NCBI GenBank assembly: GCA_907165065.1
Contig: OU015525.1
Location: forward strand, 54,011,537-54,075,536
From: Caprimulgus europaeus
Taxonomy: Eukaryota; Chordata; Aves; Caprimulgiformes; Caprimulgidae
DNA length: 64,000 nt
Reading direction: 5' to 3'
This document shows, piece after piece, positions 50,611 to 63,000 of the stretch. The notes under the pieces were generated by a model. It saw only the letters and a program-made list of their open reading frames with translations. It ran no database searches and was not told where the DNA came from. The stretch's first letter is position 1. Each line of letters begins with the position of its first letter. Position numbers and translations under genes: made by a program.

Positions 50611-50647
50611 GTTAGTTAGTTTGTTTGTTTGTTTGTTTGTTTGTTTT
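50611..50647 (+). repeat. (GTTT)n microsatellite
   Basis: Two GTTA units are followed by about seven GTTT units, 172 bases downstream of the mini-exon donor. Confidence 0.95.
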
Positions 50648-53504
50648 CAAAAATAAATCTATTACTCATTTTTAGTTGTCTGCTTGAACATGGAGGTTTT
50701 TAAATTCATTCTGGGTTTTTATATGATCTCACAATAAATATTTTTTACTTTTCTGTATATAGTAGAATTGTAAAGTTGCCAATTGCAGAGTGCGTACGAG
50801 CTGCTTATACATCTGTAGTGAAAAATTACCCCTTACTTGTAAGCAATTATCTTAATTGCTTTATAAAAGAAAAGTGGAGAAATCATGTTCTTCATTTTCA
50901 TGGTAAAGATCAGCTATATTTATTGGGCTGTCAGCACATGATGCTACCATTTGTGAGACAAGTTTGTATAATTGAGGCAGTGCTAGCTATGGGTTTGATC
51001 CCCAAACAGGAAAAGATAAACATGCTGTTGGAATATTTTGACTTTGGAGGCTAGGATCTATCTGTGATTATATTTGTAGTCTCACCTTTTTAGTACCTTT
51101 AGCTGGTGGCAACTTCAAAGCCTGAAAAAGAAGTGATGGGATAGTATGATTATTTGGAGACTGTAATAGAGGAAAAGGAAAGTACTGCTGTGAGTAGGAA
51201 CATGTAATGCCACCTTGCGCTTTGAGCACCTGGTAAGAGTATGAAACAAAAACTACTTCATCCCTGTACCACTGTTCTTTGCAGGAGATCATGCATGTCT
51301 CATAGTGACTATACCTAACATAACTGATTCCACCATGATTCACTATTCCACCACCACTACTAAAACTAAATAAGATGGATGAAAACCTCATTACTTAAAA
51401 GTAACAAAAACATTAACATATAATTGCCTCTGTTGAAAGACTCACTAATGTGAAAAATATAGCTTTTGTGATTCTTTGAACTGGTTCCTCATTTGGGTTT
51501 TTGGGTTTTTTTTTTTTTTTCCAAAACTAAAGGAAGTAGTTTTAATTCTAATTTACTGACTGCTTACTAAACCATAGAAAATTTACAAATATCTAAACTA
51601 AAACCAAATAAAATATAGATGAGAGATTAATTCCAGATTCAAGTGGAATCCTGTGTTGTTGTTTTCCAATAGCTTCAGTGATACCAGGAGTAGACTACAT
51701 TACCTTAGAAATCATAATAGGTAATTAGAGGAATGGATTTTAAATTATTTGAAGATTTGTATTCCTGATCACTAATGGATGTTCAACTATTTCAGTTACT
51801 TGACTGACTGAAAAATCTTACTCTCTTATTTGAGAAGCAAGGGTAACTTTATGGATTGGAATAGCTCCCATAGCAACAAGCTACTTTGAGCTAACCCATT
51901 TGGCAGTGAAGATGTGAGAAATGCAGCTTTTATTTTAACCAAATCTCCATACATTTCTGTTTTGAAAGCATGTTTCAGAATTCTTCATAATACCTTTGTG
52001 TAGCCTGTAAAATAATGTGAGGGGTTGTTGTGAGGACTTGGAAACCAAAGGTGTCCTCGATGGCACTTATAGTCCCTGATGCAAAACTTTCTCGGAGGGC
52101 TTCTGTAAAGCACTGATTTCCAAGCTTATAAACTGAATGATTGTATTATATTTTTAAACTATATTAATTTTTAAAAATAAAAGAGACCATAACACATTTT
52201 AATATAATATATTAATCATACCTGTCTATACAGGTTTTTCCCTTTAGATCTAATGGAGATACTTGAAAGAAGAGCAGACTTCTGGGCCCTTTTTGGATTT
52301 CCCACATATGGACTAGAAAAAGTAGCAAAAATGCTTAATGTCTGTAGGTCAGAAGTCACCACATCTGCAGTGGGGCAAGACAGGGAATTGTCCTCTCCTA
52401 TTCACCTCCCTTTCTGTCCACACCCCCCACCAAACAGTTTAGTACAACATTCACATTGCCTGCACCTCAGGAAACAAAGGCTGCTCTGCCCACTGTACCC
52501 GATCTCTGACAGACACGCACCATTTTCCACTGAGTTTTGTGGCTACAGTTATAGCTACTAGACAGTAAGCTACTTAAGCTCTTTGTGTCTTTGCTCATTG
52601 TGTCCATTATTTATTACAGTGCTTCTTACAAAGATTGCAGACGCTCTCCAGTACAACATCTAGTTTTCATATACTAATATCGTTTCTGAAATGTTTGTAT
52701 TCTGGGCTTCTGTTACCTTGAAAAGTTCAAATTTGGTGGTTTTTAAAGTTAAAAGGAAGTGCTTTAGGCCATTCATGTATAAAACTGGTATAATCTTCTT
52801 TTAAATTAAGGTCTGATACTGAAAATACGTAGTCTTGTGTAGGCCATTGGATATAGTAGATGTACTTTAGAATTTAATACGTATGTGGGAAACCATATGC
52901 TTGTAGACCCTAATCAAATCAGTTATGTACCTGATTTTGAGCACAAAGAATGATCTCGCTGACTACATTGCAACTATTCTGTCTTAAAGTAGACATGTAA
53001 GTATTTTGCTGTGCCGTATAATATAGCCTGTGAAACAAATATGGCAGTACAGCCAACTGTCTGATCGTTTCTTGATTCCCTGATTGCAGAAACCTTCTGC
53101 AGTTCCATTCCCATAGAATTCAAGGATTGCACCAAGTATATTGGCAGGCCTTCCTGGGATCTGGGTTGCCCAAGGCAGCCTCCAGGCTGCTCCACTGAGA
53201 CAACTGAGCTTGGCCAAGCCGCCTCATTTTCTATATTAATGGCATAAGTTTAGCCCATTTGAAGTCTACCCTCAGGACCAATATGGAAGTTCCAAACCTG
53301 ACGTGGTCATATCTGTATCATTTACTAGCTGTATTTTCTTGATATCCCAACCCCAGATAATCTAAAAATTTCTGGTGCCCTTGAGACCTTAAGGTCATTG
53401 AGATTCTGTTTTACCATTGAGTTTTGTAGTGTTTCCATGGCTCACTGTATGCTTTTGTATTTTTTGTTAAAATAAATTAGTAAGTGTAATATAAAGATAT
53501 AGAG

Positions 53505-53640
53505 CATTCTTGCCTCAGATCCAGAACGCTTGAGTAGGTACTTCATTTTTCACTCCGGTTGATGTCAGAAGGAATAATGCATGTGCTTACTGTCAAGCAT
53601 GTGCTCAGCTGGCACACACTAAACTGTTGCTGGATCAGAG
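53505..53640. repeat. Possible ancient amniote repeat
   Basis: Phrases such as GCATGTGCTTACTGTCAAGC and GTTGCTGGATCAGAGCC resemble a repeat widespread in reptiles and birds (GCTTAAGTGCTTTGCTGGATC-type wording). This is recognised by eye only; the family was not assigned. Confidence 0.35.
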
Positions 53641-53687
53641 CCAAAGTGTACCGGATTGCCTCTTACCGTATTGACAGCCTTCTTCTT

Positions 53688-53730
53688 AGAAAAGTACAGC
53701 CTAACTCTAGAAAAGTGTATCCTAACTCTA
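53688..53730 (+). repeat. Two-copy 21-nt tandem duplication
   Basis: TAGAAAAGTACAGCCTAACTC is followed at once by a second copy that differs at a few positions. It is a local slippage product. Confidence 0.85.
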
Positions 53731-54161
53731 GTGGGTCAAATCTATGTGTAGGGTCTATAGCTGGATAATACTTTCTCATTCCATCAAGTATATTTTAAGC
53801 AACCCCAACTTGTAGCATTTAAAAAAAATGATTTTGTTTTATGACCATTACCTTTTTACAAATGAAACCTCTGTTAAATGTGTTCTTTTAGAGATCATAT
53901 AAAAATCCTGATTGCAATGTAATTTAGGATCAGAATATTGGGCTTTTTAGAGCTGAAAGTTCTTCTGCTTCTGCTGAAGTCAAAGGGAACTTGTGCTACT
54001 GATTGCTAGGAGGAGGATCAGACAGCATATTCTTGTTATGTGGAGTCTTCTGATCTTAGTTTTCTGTACAGAAAGGCTTCTGGGACCTCTGTGACTATTT
54101 GGTATATATACAAATGTGGAGACTACAGGGTTTCCACTCCCATTACTTTTGACAAGATAAT

Positions 54162-54187
54162 TAAACAAACAAACAAACAAACAAAAA
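54162..54187 (+). repeat. (AAAC)n microsatellite
   Basis: About five to six AAAC units end in a short A run. Confidence 0.95.
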
Positions 54188-55646
54188 TCAGGAAGAGATT
54201 TTTGTACCAGTAGTAATAAAGGTTGTCATATTTTGCTTGAAATATGGCTTTAATATATTTACTCTTTCTTCAAGCTAAATGACTGTAAAATCTCAGAAGA
54301 CAACGTAGAAAACATTCCAAAACTCCTCCAAGTTTATTGCTATCAACTTTGTGGTATTTCATGATTTATATTAATACTATATTTTCTGGTATGACTTAAC
54401 AACACTGTCTGGATAGAAACATCTTGGTTGTCTCCTAGGATTTCAGTTCTCAAGAGGCAGATAGTATTGTTCTAATCTTGCAATATTGGAAGGCTTTCAT
54501 TAATTATGAGAGAGAAAAGGATACTATAATATTTTAAATCCAGCAGCAACAGTACTCTAGCAGCTACCATCAACACTGTGTTTCAGTGTTGCAGAGGGAT
54601 ATTTCAAAATATTATGCAGCAGCAGTTTTGAGTTTAATTGTCTGCAGATGGTAGATGATCTATTTTCCTCACTTGTTGCCACATTTCTAATAGCACCCAG
54701 GCTGTTCTATGTAAATGAGTGATCTTTCATATAATTTTGTCCTTAATTTTCCAATATTTTTTCTTTGCATCATTCTCCAGCTGCATCATGTTGGATCTGA
54801 CCTTTTAATTTTTTTTTATATTCCTTAATATATATGTACCATAGTGTGCTTAACCATTTAGAGGCAATCATAGAACTGCTGGCAAACAAAGAAATATGAG
54901 ATTTTATTAATGTGAGCCATGGCAATATTTATCTATACCAGTCAGTGATTGTTACAGCTCCAACAGAAAAGTCTGAATACTTTAGGCATGCAAACAGTTT
55001 AGATTTTTCGGATTTTTCTTGTCTTAGGGGCAAAGTGTGAACTTGAAACTTGGACCTCAACAGTTACATACATACCTAACTAAAAGCATGCCAGCTCTCA
55101 GTGGTCATTCGCTGTATGCTGAAAGCTTAGTATATGTGAAGTATGTGCATTTTCAGAAAAAAAGACTCAAGTAGAAACAAGAAAAATAAATCTTAGCTAG
55201 TTCAAAAATATTTTATGTTAAAATTATTTTTAAAAAGAACTATAGGAAAAATGTACTACAATGAAATAGGAAGACAAAAAGTGAAATTAGTTCAAATTAC
55301 CAGATGTTAATACTAGAGTAATCTGAATAAGCAGTTAACTATCACTTTGAAAGCCCAGTGCTGTGACTAGCAGAGCCAGAGTCTCCAGTTTCCTCAAATG
55401 CATTGTGTGTAAATAATGTGCTTTGAGTCCTCTTCCTGAATGAAAGTCACGTAAGAAAGCTTATTAACTTGCAGAATAACCAAACTAACAACTGAAGATT
55501 AAAAGGAACTTGTGGGAGTTTCTCTGGTTTTATTTGTAAGAAGTTCAGCCAATAAACTATTGACCAAAATTCTTCTTGCTGGCCTAGCTTCAGTCTGGCT
55601 TTTTTTTCCCTCATGCATGCTGACCTGGAATCTTCCTTTGCCTTAG

Positions 55647-55721
55647 CTGCGATAATCGTGACTCAGCTTACAACACCATACATTCGCATCGCCCCTGCTG
55701 CAGGCGACGACCAACTAACAG
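55647..55721 (+). CDS. PTPRM: Candidate alternative (cassette) exon of PTPRM, juxtamembrane stalk
   Basis: This 75-nt open segment has an acceptor with pyrimidine tract (CTTCCTTTGCCTTAG at 55646) and a donor ACAG|GTCAGA at 55722. Entered from the G left by 50402-50438 it reads A-AIIVTQLTTPYIRIAPAAG and on to DDQLT, then leaves a G again, so it is phase 1-1 and can be skipped or included without changing the frame. It has six CpGs in 75 bases while its surroundings have almost none, which argues for selection. It would add 25 residues between FN3-4 and the membrane span. The donor is weaker than average, which suits a regulated exon. The paralogue PTPRT has an alternatively spliced segment at the corresponding place (from memory). 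No transcript evidence is available here. Confidence 0.6.
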
Positions 55722-58116
55722 GTCAGATGTTCAAGTATAGACAAGTCATCATGCCCATTTTGTCTCATTTTCTTTGGCTCCTTTTCCCTGACAGTTTCTT
55801 CATTCTCTGCTTATAAAGACTTTTCTATGTTAAAAGTTTCTTTTTGTTTATAATTTTTTTTTCAGCTCCATTAAGTTAAATTGTGTGCTTGGCACCAAAA
55901 CTTACACACACATCCTTGTACATACTACTCCGCTGCATGTGCCCATTGTGTCTATGATCTGTGGAATGTTCCTTCAAGCCTGATGTTGTAAAGAGATCTA
56001 GTCTTGCTCCATCCACAAATTAAACAACAGTTTTAATATAGATATATATCTGTGTACCTGTTTATTTTTTTCTGTGTTACTAGATCAAGACAGTAGAATT
56101 TCTAAATAATATAGGCTCAAGAGTTGCCTGTGTAAGTTAGGACAAAGATCTTGTAATAATGGCTATATTTTTTTTTACTGCAGAATATTGGAATTTCATC
56201 TTTTCTGGCAACATTTCAATATGCAAAAAAATTAAAATAAAGAAATGAAATTGATTCCTTTTTATTTATGTCATACATGACTTCAGAGATTAAAAGAAAA
56301 TAACCTGGTTTGTGACATATGAGAATGAACAAGACTGTAAGGTTTTTAAATCTAATTGTCCAAGTAAACTCAGTACACAAGTGAGACAATTATCAGACTG
56401 TGTGTGGCTTGAAGGCTGGTTCAGAATGTACCAGAAAAACTTTACAAACTTGGGGAAAGGATTTATTTTGTCAGAAAATAAACAGATGCATAAAGTTTTA
56501 AGGGATTTGGAAACATTTTTCTTTTCAAACAGAAGCAGACCATTAAAAACTCTAGAATCTAAGATGAGTTTGATGGAATGTGCAACAGGGGAAGTTAGAC
56601 CTAGTCCATCAGCATTTATCATATCATAAAATCATTGCCTTTTTCAAGAATACTGGCATAGTTACTTGGGAAGCACATAAATATTTCTACTGGGGTGTTT
56701 AAGGGACAAGGAAGAGTTGAAATGCTTAGCATCTGGATACTGCTATAGTCAATAAGAGAGTGTTAAATGATTCAGCTTAAGATAAAAGGAATAATGACAT
56801 GCTATAGCTTTTAGTTCTGGGATATGTGTTATAATAGCAAAGCTGAGTGATCCATAGTGCCCAAGTTGCCGTGTCAATCAAGACAAAATTGTTGCATGTA
56901 TATTTGTATTATGTATTAACAAATGAACTAACCGGAATAACATGTTTAGATGATGCCAGGAAGTGCTAGCTTGTTAGTAGTGCTTGTCAGATGTTCTGTC
57001 TAGATACATTTTTATAGTTCACTTATTTTTTACTTGAGAATACAAATAAAGCTTTGAAGAGAAAAAGAGGTTCTCTTCCATATCCTTGAACTTCAGTAAG
57101 TTTTGATTTCTTCATCACAGGATTCAAATAAGCATATTTTTCCATATGGATAATTAAATCTTTTTCTTCTCTTATTTTGTTTTTTTTTTTTTTTTAAGGC
57201 AAAACTGGGTAGCTACAGGAAATACTGGAGATATGCCTGTTCCACAAGAGGGAGATGGCTGTAGTTGTCCAAAATGAGAGAACAGAGATAGAGCTTGCAT
57301 AGGATATCCAGTGAAGCATTTCTTTGGTTGCTTTGTTACTGGTGGTTCATCGCAGTGTCACTTTGTGGTTGTCTGTCAGACGTGTGACTCTGATTTCCCT
57401 TTTTAAAAAAAAAAAAAAAAATTGTTCTACCAGAAACTAAATTTTATAGTGGTAAAAAAGTATCAGATGATACATGTAAACAGCATTTATCTATGTAAAC
57501 AATATTTGTGAAATGTATTAAAAAGCCTCTGAAATCCTCTCACCATTTTCACCATTTCTGCAACCCTTTTGCATGCTTGAAAGACTATGTGATCAAAAAA
57601 AAAAAAAGAAGCATCTTCCTCCTTCTCAGTTGCCACAACTGCAATAGGGAGTGAAAAAACCTCACCCAGCCCACGGGGTTGGTCCCATGACAGCAACACG
57701 AATTCATGTTTCTGTACAGAGACATACTATGTAGAGGCCCCTTAGGCAGACTTGTTATCCTCAGGGAAGTACAGCAGTAATGATATCTGCAGTATCCATG
57801 AGGAAGCCAAGCATTTTCTTAAGGTAAATTACAGGAGCTGGACTGGATATGAGGAAGCAGGGAATGATGCACATTCTCCCCACACTTTTCTCCTACAGAT
57901 TCCCAGACTGTGGAAAGATCTACATGTAAAAGGACTATGTGGAAATCATGTGACTGTACAACTGTAATTGTTAAATAATGATACAGTTAATGTTAATTAA
58001 ATGCCTTTTCCTCACTTCTTTGCTCAGCACCAAAGTAATTACATTTGAGATCAATAAATTAGTTTGTCTTTTAGCATTTGAGGAGATACATAACTGGCAG
58101 TAGGGAGGTCAGGGTT

Positions 58117-58140
58117 GTTTGGTTGGTTGGTTGGTTTTTT
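58117..58140 (+). repeat. Short (GGTT)n run
   Basis: About four GGTT units are followed by a T run. Confidence 0.9.
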
Positions 58141-59640
58141 CAGGTGGGAATTTGATGCTTCTTGTATAATGAAAATTAAAATCTTGGCTGCATTCCTGAA
58201 TATTGTTACAAATTTTGAAAGGTCTTCTTTTCAGAAAGATCATGGTAATACAGCTCAGCTTTCAAGCCAACTCTACTTGCACTTACTTTCTCAACTCTCA
58301 TCAACTCATCCTGGCCCTTACTGCTGCAGTTTATAAACAATGCATTATTAGTTGCTCTTTGTCCTTCTTTTCTACTTCCTTTTTATATAACAATGAGATG
58401 ACTGTCTATAGGATTACCTACTATTTGCTCTAAATACCTTGACAGCCACTCCCTTGCTTCAGTACTGGTTTTCAGCCTGTACCAAAGGGAACTGTTCCTT
58501 GTATTTACACTTAAATGCCCTCAGTCTAGTTGTCTTTAAGTATAATACAGCATGCTGTAAAGGCAAATGTGATTTTTATTCTTACAAGCCAAAATAGGCA
58601 AATTAGTGTTGTTAAAATTAGTAAATACATTATTATCACTAATTCAGTAACTTAGTTACTAAGGAATTCAAATTTGGGGGATAGTGTTGAGCTTTCAGTG
58701 TTAACCTTACAAAAAGTAGCTAACTTGAAATCCACTTAATTGACTCTATCCTCCAACAGAGAGGGAGGATATCTAACTGTCTAACATCCGTCAGCCAGGA
58801 GAAAAGACTATGTATACATGAAGCATAATAGTCTTTATGATACAGTCTCTGTGTTTTCATAAACAGTTATGGTTTAACAGTATGTTGAAATCATGTAGAA
58901 GGTTAAAAAAACTTCTCACATACATAAGTGACTGTATGATCTTGACTTTAAAGTTGAATAACAGATCCATGTTTTTGAGAAAGCTTGAAAGCATTTGGAG
59001 TTTGCTTTGCTATTTTGTAAGAGACACTTCATGTAATAAGTTTAAATTTGCCAGATTTGGTATTCACTTGGCCCTCATTTACTTTGTTCTGTCTGTACTC
59101 CGATAAAATAACATACTTGGAATTATAATTAGGGTGTTCATTCTTTCAGGCATTTGCTTAATTGTTAAAATATGTCTGAGCTACTTATATTTAAATTAAA
59201 GTACTTCCATTTGTGATTTAGTGAAGCAGCCACTACTTTACTGGATATTGTTAAGACTGATTTCCATAGAATGCCCTTTTTAGTACCCATTGTTAATTAC
59301 ACATGCAGCTGGAAGGGAGAGTTTTGTATTGTACACTCTTCACAGATTAAATTCTTGGTACAAATCAGATACAACAAGATATGTCAGAAGTTTTGCAGAA
59401 TAACCGATACTTAAGAATTTGGAAGAATTTTTTTTAAACATAGTAGCAATCTTAAAACTTAAATTATTTTTACCCTGCATACCTTAAGGTCTAGATGAGC
59501 AGCATATTTTATAACTATGTTAAAAGCAGTCAAAAAATAATCCCAATTGGTTTACCCTCACTTATGATGTTAGCAGCATAATAAAATAAACAGATTTGAT
59601 CAGATCTATATTCAGTACATAGCAAGATTTATTGCTGTAG

Positions 59641-59771
59641 CCTGGGTCAGATTCTGTTCTCAGCCATTTCACTGTAAAAGTGAAAAAAAATCAACTGAAA
59701 TAATTGATTGATTAAATCATAACTTCATTGGATTTTTTTATGTCAAGGGATTTACTCCAGATTTATACTGC
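59641..59771. repeat. Ancient amniote palindromic-type repeat
   Basis: The ends CCTGGGTCAGATTCTGTTCT and GATTTACTCCAGATTTATAC match wording I know from a widespread reptile/bird short element with inverted halves (GGTCAGATTCTG...GTAACTCCATTGAAGTCAATGG-like). The right end appears lost next to the CR1 copy that follows. The family name is not assigned. Confidence 0.55.
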
Positions 59772-59784
59772 TTACTGAAAACTT

Positions 59785-60056
59785 GATAGGACAAGGGGAA
59801 GTGGTTTTAAACTAAGAGAGGGGAGATTTAGTTTAGATACTAGTGGAAAATTTTTCACCCAGAGGGTGGTCAGACACTGGAACAGGTTGCCCAGAGAAGT
59901 TGTGGATGCCCCCTCCCTGGAGGCATTCAAGGCCAGGTTGGATGGGGCCCTGGTCAGCCTGATCTAGTGGTTGACAACCCTGACCACAGCAGGGGAGTTG
60001 GAACTAGATGATCTTTGAAGTCCTTTCCAACCCGAGCCATTCTATGGTTCTGTGAA
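59785..60056 (+). mobile_element. CR1 LINE 3' fragment
   Basis: About 270 bp of CR1 3' end: GATAGGACAAGGGGAAGTGG, GTGGTCAGACACTGGAACAG, TTCAAGGCCAGGTTGGATGG, TTTGAAGTCCTTTCCAACCC and an ATTCTATGGTTCTGTG tail. The sequence is somewhat more diverged than the 11208-11702 copy and belongs to a different subfamily by its wording (GATGGGGCCCTGGTCAGCC). Confidence 0.95.
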
Positions 60057-63000
60057 AGCACAGTGTATTAACACAAAAACCAACAGCACATATTTGAGAA
60101 AAACCATTTTCCTATTTATCTAGTTTGTTGGAAAGAACTGGGGTAATTTATTTGTCAGTGTTTGAAGTTTGTCCTTTACAATGTTATGCCCTTGAGGTAT
60201 ATCAACACAGGCTGGACGGACATTCACGTTCACTTTTCTCCATCTTGAACCATGTAGCATTGATTTAGGTGTATTTTGGCAAGTTGAAGCTTGAAGTGCT
60301 GTTTTGGATAATGGAGAACCCATGATTTCCTAGTTGAGACTACAGTGCTGCCTGTAATAACAAAGCTATATGCAGATATGTCTATCTGCAGGTTGAATAC
60401 TCCATTTTAGGAGTTTATTTTTCTCTTGGTACTTCTGAACAGCATTTACACCAGTGGGAGTTGTGTGTAGTTATCAAGGGGAGAGCAAGCACCTATGTGA
60501 TGTAATGTCAAAGCCATATCACAATGCCGTTGCAAGGCCAAGTGACTAGGAAAGCAGAGTGAGAATGGATCTGACTCTCCAAAGTGAAATTCTAAGCCTG
60601 TTTTTACATGATGGTCCCAGTGCTTGTTGTACTGGTTGTTCAAGGAGTCTAGTCCTCTTGCTCAGCTGGGCAGAATGCAAAGCAAGAGGATATCATCCTA
60701 CTTTCTGCAGCACTGGCTGAATGCATTTCAGTGGGCTGGAGTGTCACTTGTGATTTATTGCCCATTTTTGTTCTTTTATGTGTTATATTTGTCATTTTTG
60801 CAGTGACAGTTTCATCTATAAAACAGTATAGTTACAAGAAAATGTTAAGCGGATACACAAGTACCATGGGAGCTACTGTTTCCTTTTCTCCTTTTTTTTT
60901 TCCTCGTGTGTTATAGAGTCAAATGTCAGGTTTTCTGTTTTTTAAGACAGTACAACCAATTCCTCTAGGATTTATACATAAGTACATTTTCCATAGAGCA
61001 CCTGAAGAAGAGCTGAAGTTAAACAATTAGACAAAGAGGGCCTAAAAATAATGGTGATAATAATTCACAAATGCTGAAATAATCCGTAATATAAATTCAA
61101 TCCCTTTCCAGCTGTAGAAAATAGAGAACCTGAGCTGATTAGGAGTCAGTTACCAATGTGATTCTGTTTGTGGTATTAAGTACTCCAGCTCATGTTCTAC
61201 AATAATAAGAATTCATACAAGATTTTCTGGAAATTAATTAGCAGCCTTAGTTTTGAATCTGTTTGAGTCATTACAGGAAAGCCAGAGACTCTGATCAGGG
61301 GTTTGGGAACTCTGCCCATTCAGCTCCTCTTATTCTGAACAGTTTGGGTTGAGGATGGTGGGACCTTTGAAACATACCTGTTCATATCAGGAATTCTGCT
61401 CCAACCATTGATGCTTACAATTGCCCAAGAAGGTACGAGTTCATCAGGTACCCTGGCCCTGTATCACCAGAGCCAGTGGTGTTACAGACCAGAGATGGGA
61501 GCAGCTGGAGAAGATCTCATGACCTAGAAGAAAGTATCAATCATTCCCTACCCTTTAGGAAGGACAAGTAGCCTAATGAAGTACATTTTGCACTGTAGAG
61601 ACTGTCTTTTATTCAGAGGAGTTAAAAAGTTGGGTGCCACAGAATTAATAGTCATTGCAGGAGCTGTGTTACATCCCTCAGGTACACAACCGATTTGGAA
61701 ATTTGAGTGTTCTAGTCCACAGCTGAGAGAAGAATATGATTCCAAATGTTGGTGTCAAATATCTCTTTCATTAAGACAGTGAAACAAAATTTAAGCTAAG
61801 CCACTAAAAATGAATCTGTTTGATTCACCCTAGCTTGAAAAATAATCTATTTGTTCAGCAATATGTAATCTTAATATGAGGATATCTGTGAGGTGAGACT
61901 GTTTGAGGTTGGATTGGCAGGGAGGGCACTTTCCTTAGTCTCATTACAGAGAACGCTAACATAAAACCTATTCATGAAAATAATAATATTAATGAACTGA
62001 CCAGCATAAATTCTTAACAGATTTAAGGAATCTTTGCCATTTATGTAGTACCAGTCAGTATCCCATCTAATCTGAAATATTTCAACATAAACAATCTACA
62101 GAGAACCAGAAAATACAAATCAAAGCAAAAATACCAGTAGGCAATTTTTAAAGCATGGTTGTCTGTCATATAGTATGTTATTTCATTTCTGTATTAAAAA
62201 AAATGCCTCTGATTTTTACATTCAAAGCAGAACATGTTTTGCATGTACCACAATGAAAAATTAAGGAGAGACAAGGGAAAAGAGATAAACTCAGAGATAT
62301 AATTAGTAACTAAAAAACCCTGTGAATTTCAATGTTTCCCATCTGTAGTTATTGACTGTATTCATAAAATGCTAAGCAATTAGAATTTTAATTTGAAAGA
62401 AAATGTGGAACCAGTTGTGGGTAAAATAACCTGTAGTTCTTAGGAACTGCAAATCTGGTGTTTGTATCACTGGAGATATTACCAAACGTGTACTACAATG
62501 TTACCTCTGTGTTAATGTGTAGGTGAACATTAAAATGTGTTACAGTTAAACAGAGTACTACAGCAAAGAGGAGAGTAGTACTGTCGACTTTAATGGAAAG
62601 ACACAGCATACTACCTTCAGCAAAATGATGTTTCAACAATTTACACAGTTTATATTCCTTGACATAACTGAAATTTTAATAAATATCTAAGCTGCATTTG
62701 TCTGCTTGGAGTAATAACACTATGCAAACCTTGACTGTAGTTATTGATGGGATTTTAACACCTGCTTCTCCAGACATTGTATTGAAAATGTCCTTTTCTG
62801 CAATAATGGGAGTTTGACTGCAAGAGACAATTATTTTAGAACTCTGGGAAAGGCATTTGAGTATTTGTATGCCCTTTTAAATCTTTGTTTTTCCAAAAAT
62901 TTGCACTTTTGTTTTGTTTTCTTTATCTGAAGCTTTTGTGTAAATAGAAAACTCCCATGCAAATGAAAGTTGAGTCACAGTTTTGCATAAAAGTGAGTGG

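Larger units (their letters stand above)
50439..55646 (+). other. PTPRM: Intron before the candidate cassette exon (5.2 kb)
   Basis: This phase 1 intron holds (GTTT)n and (AAAC)n microsatellites, a 279-nt open frame of unknown meaning at 50776-51054, an old amniote-type repeat near 53505-53640 and a 21-nt tandem duplication at about 53688-53730. Nothing else was recognised. Confidence 0.85.
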
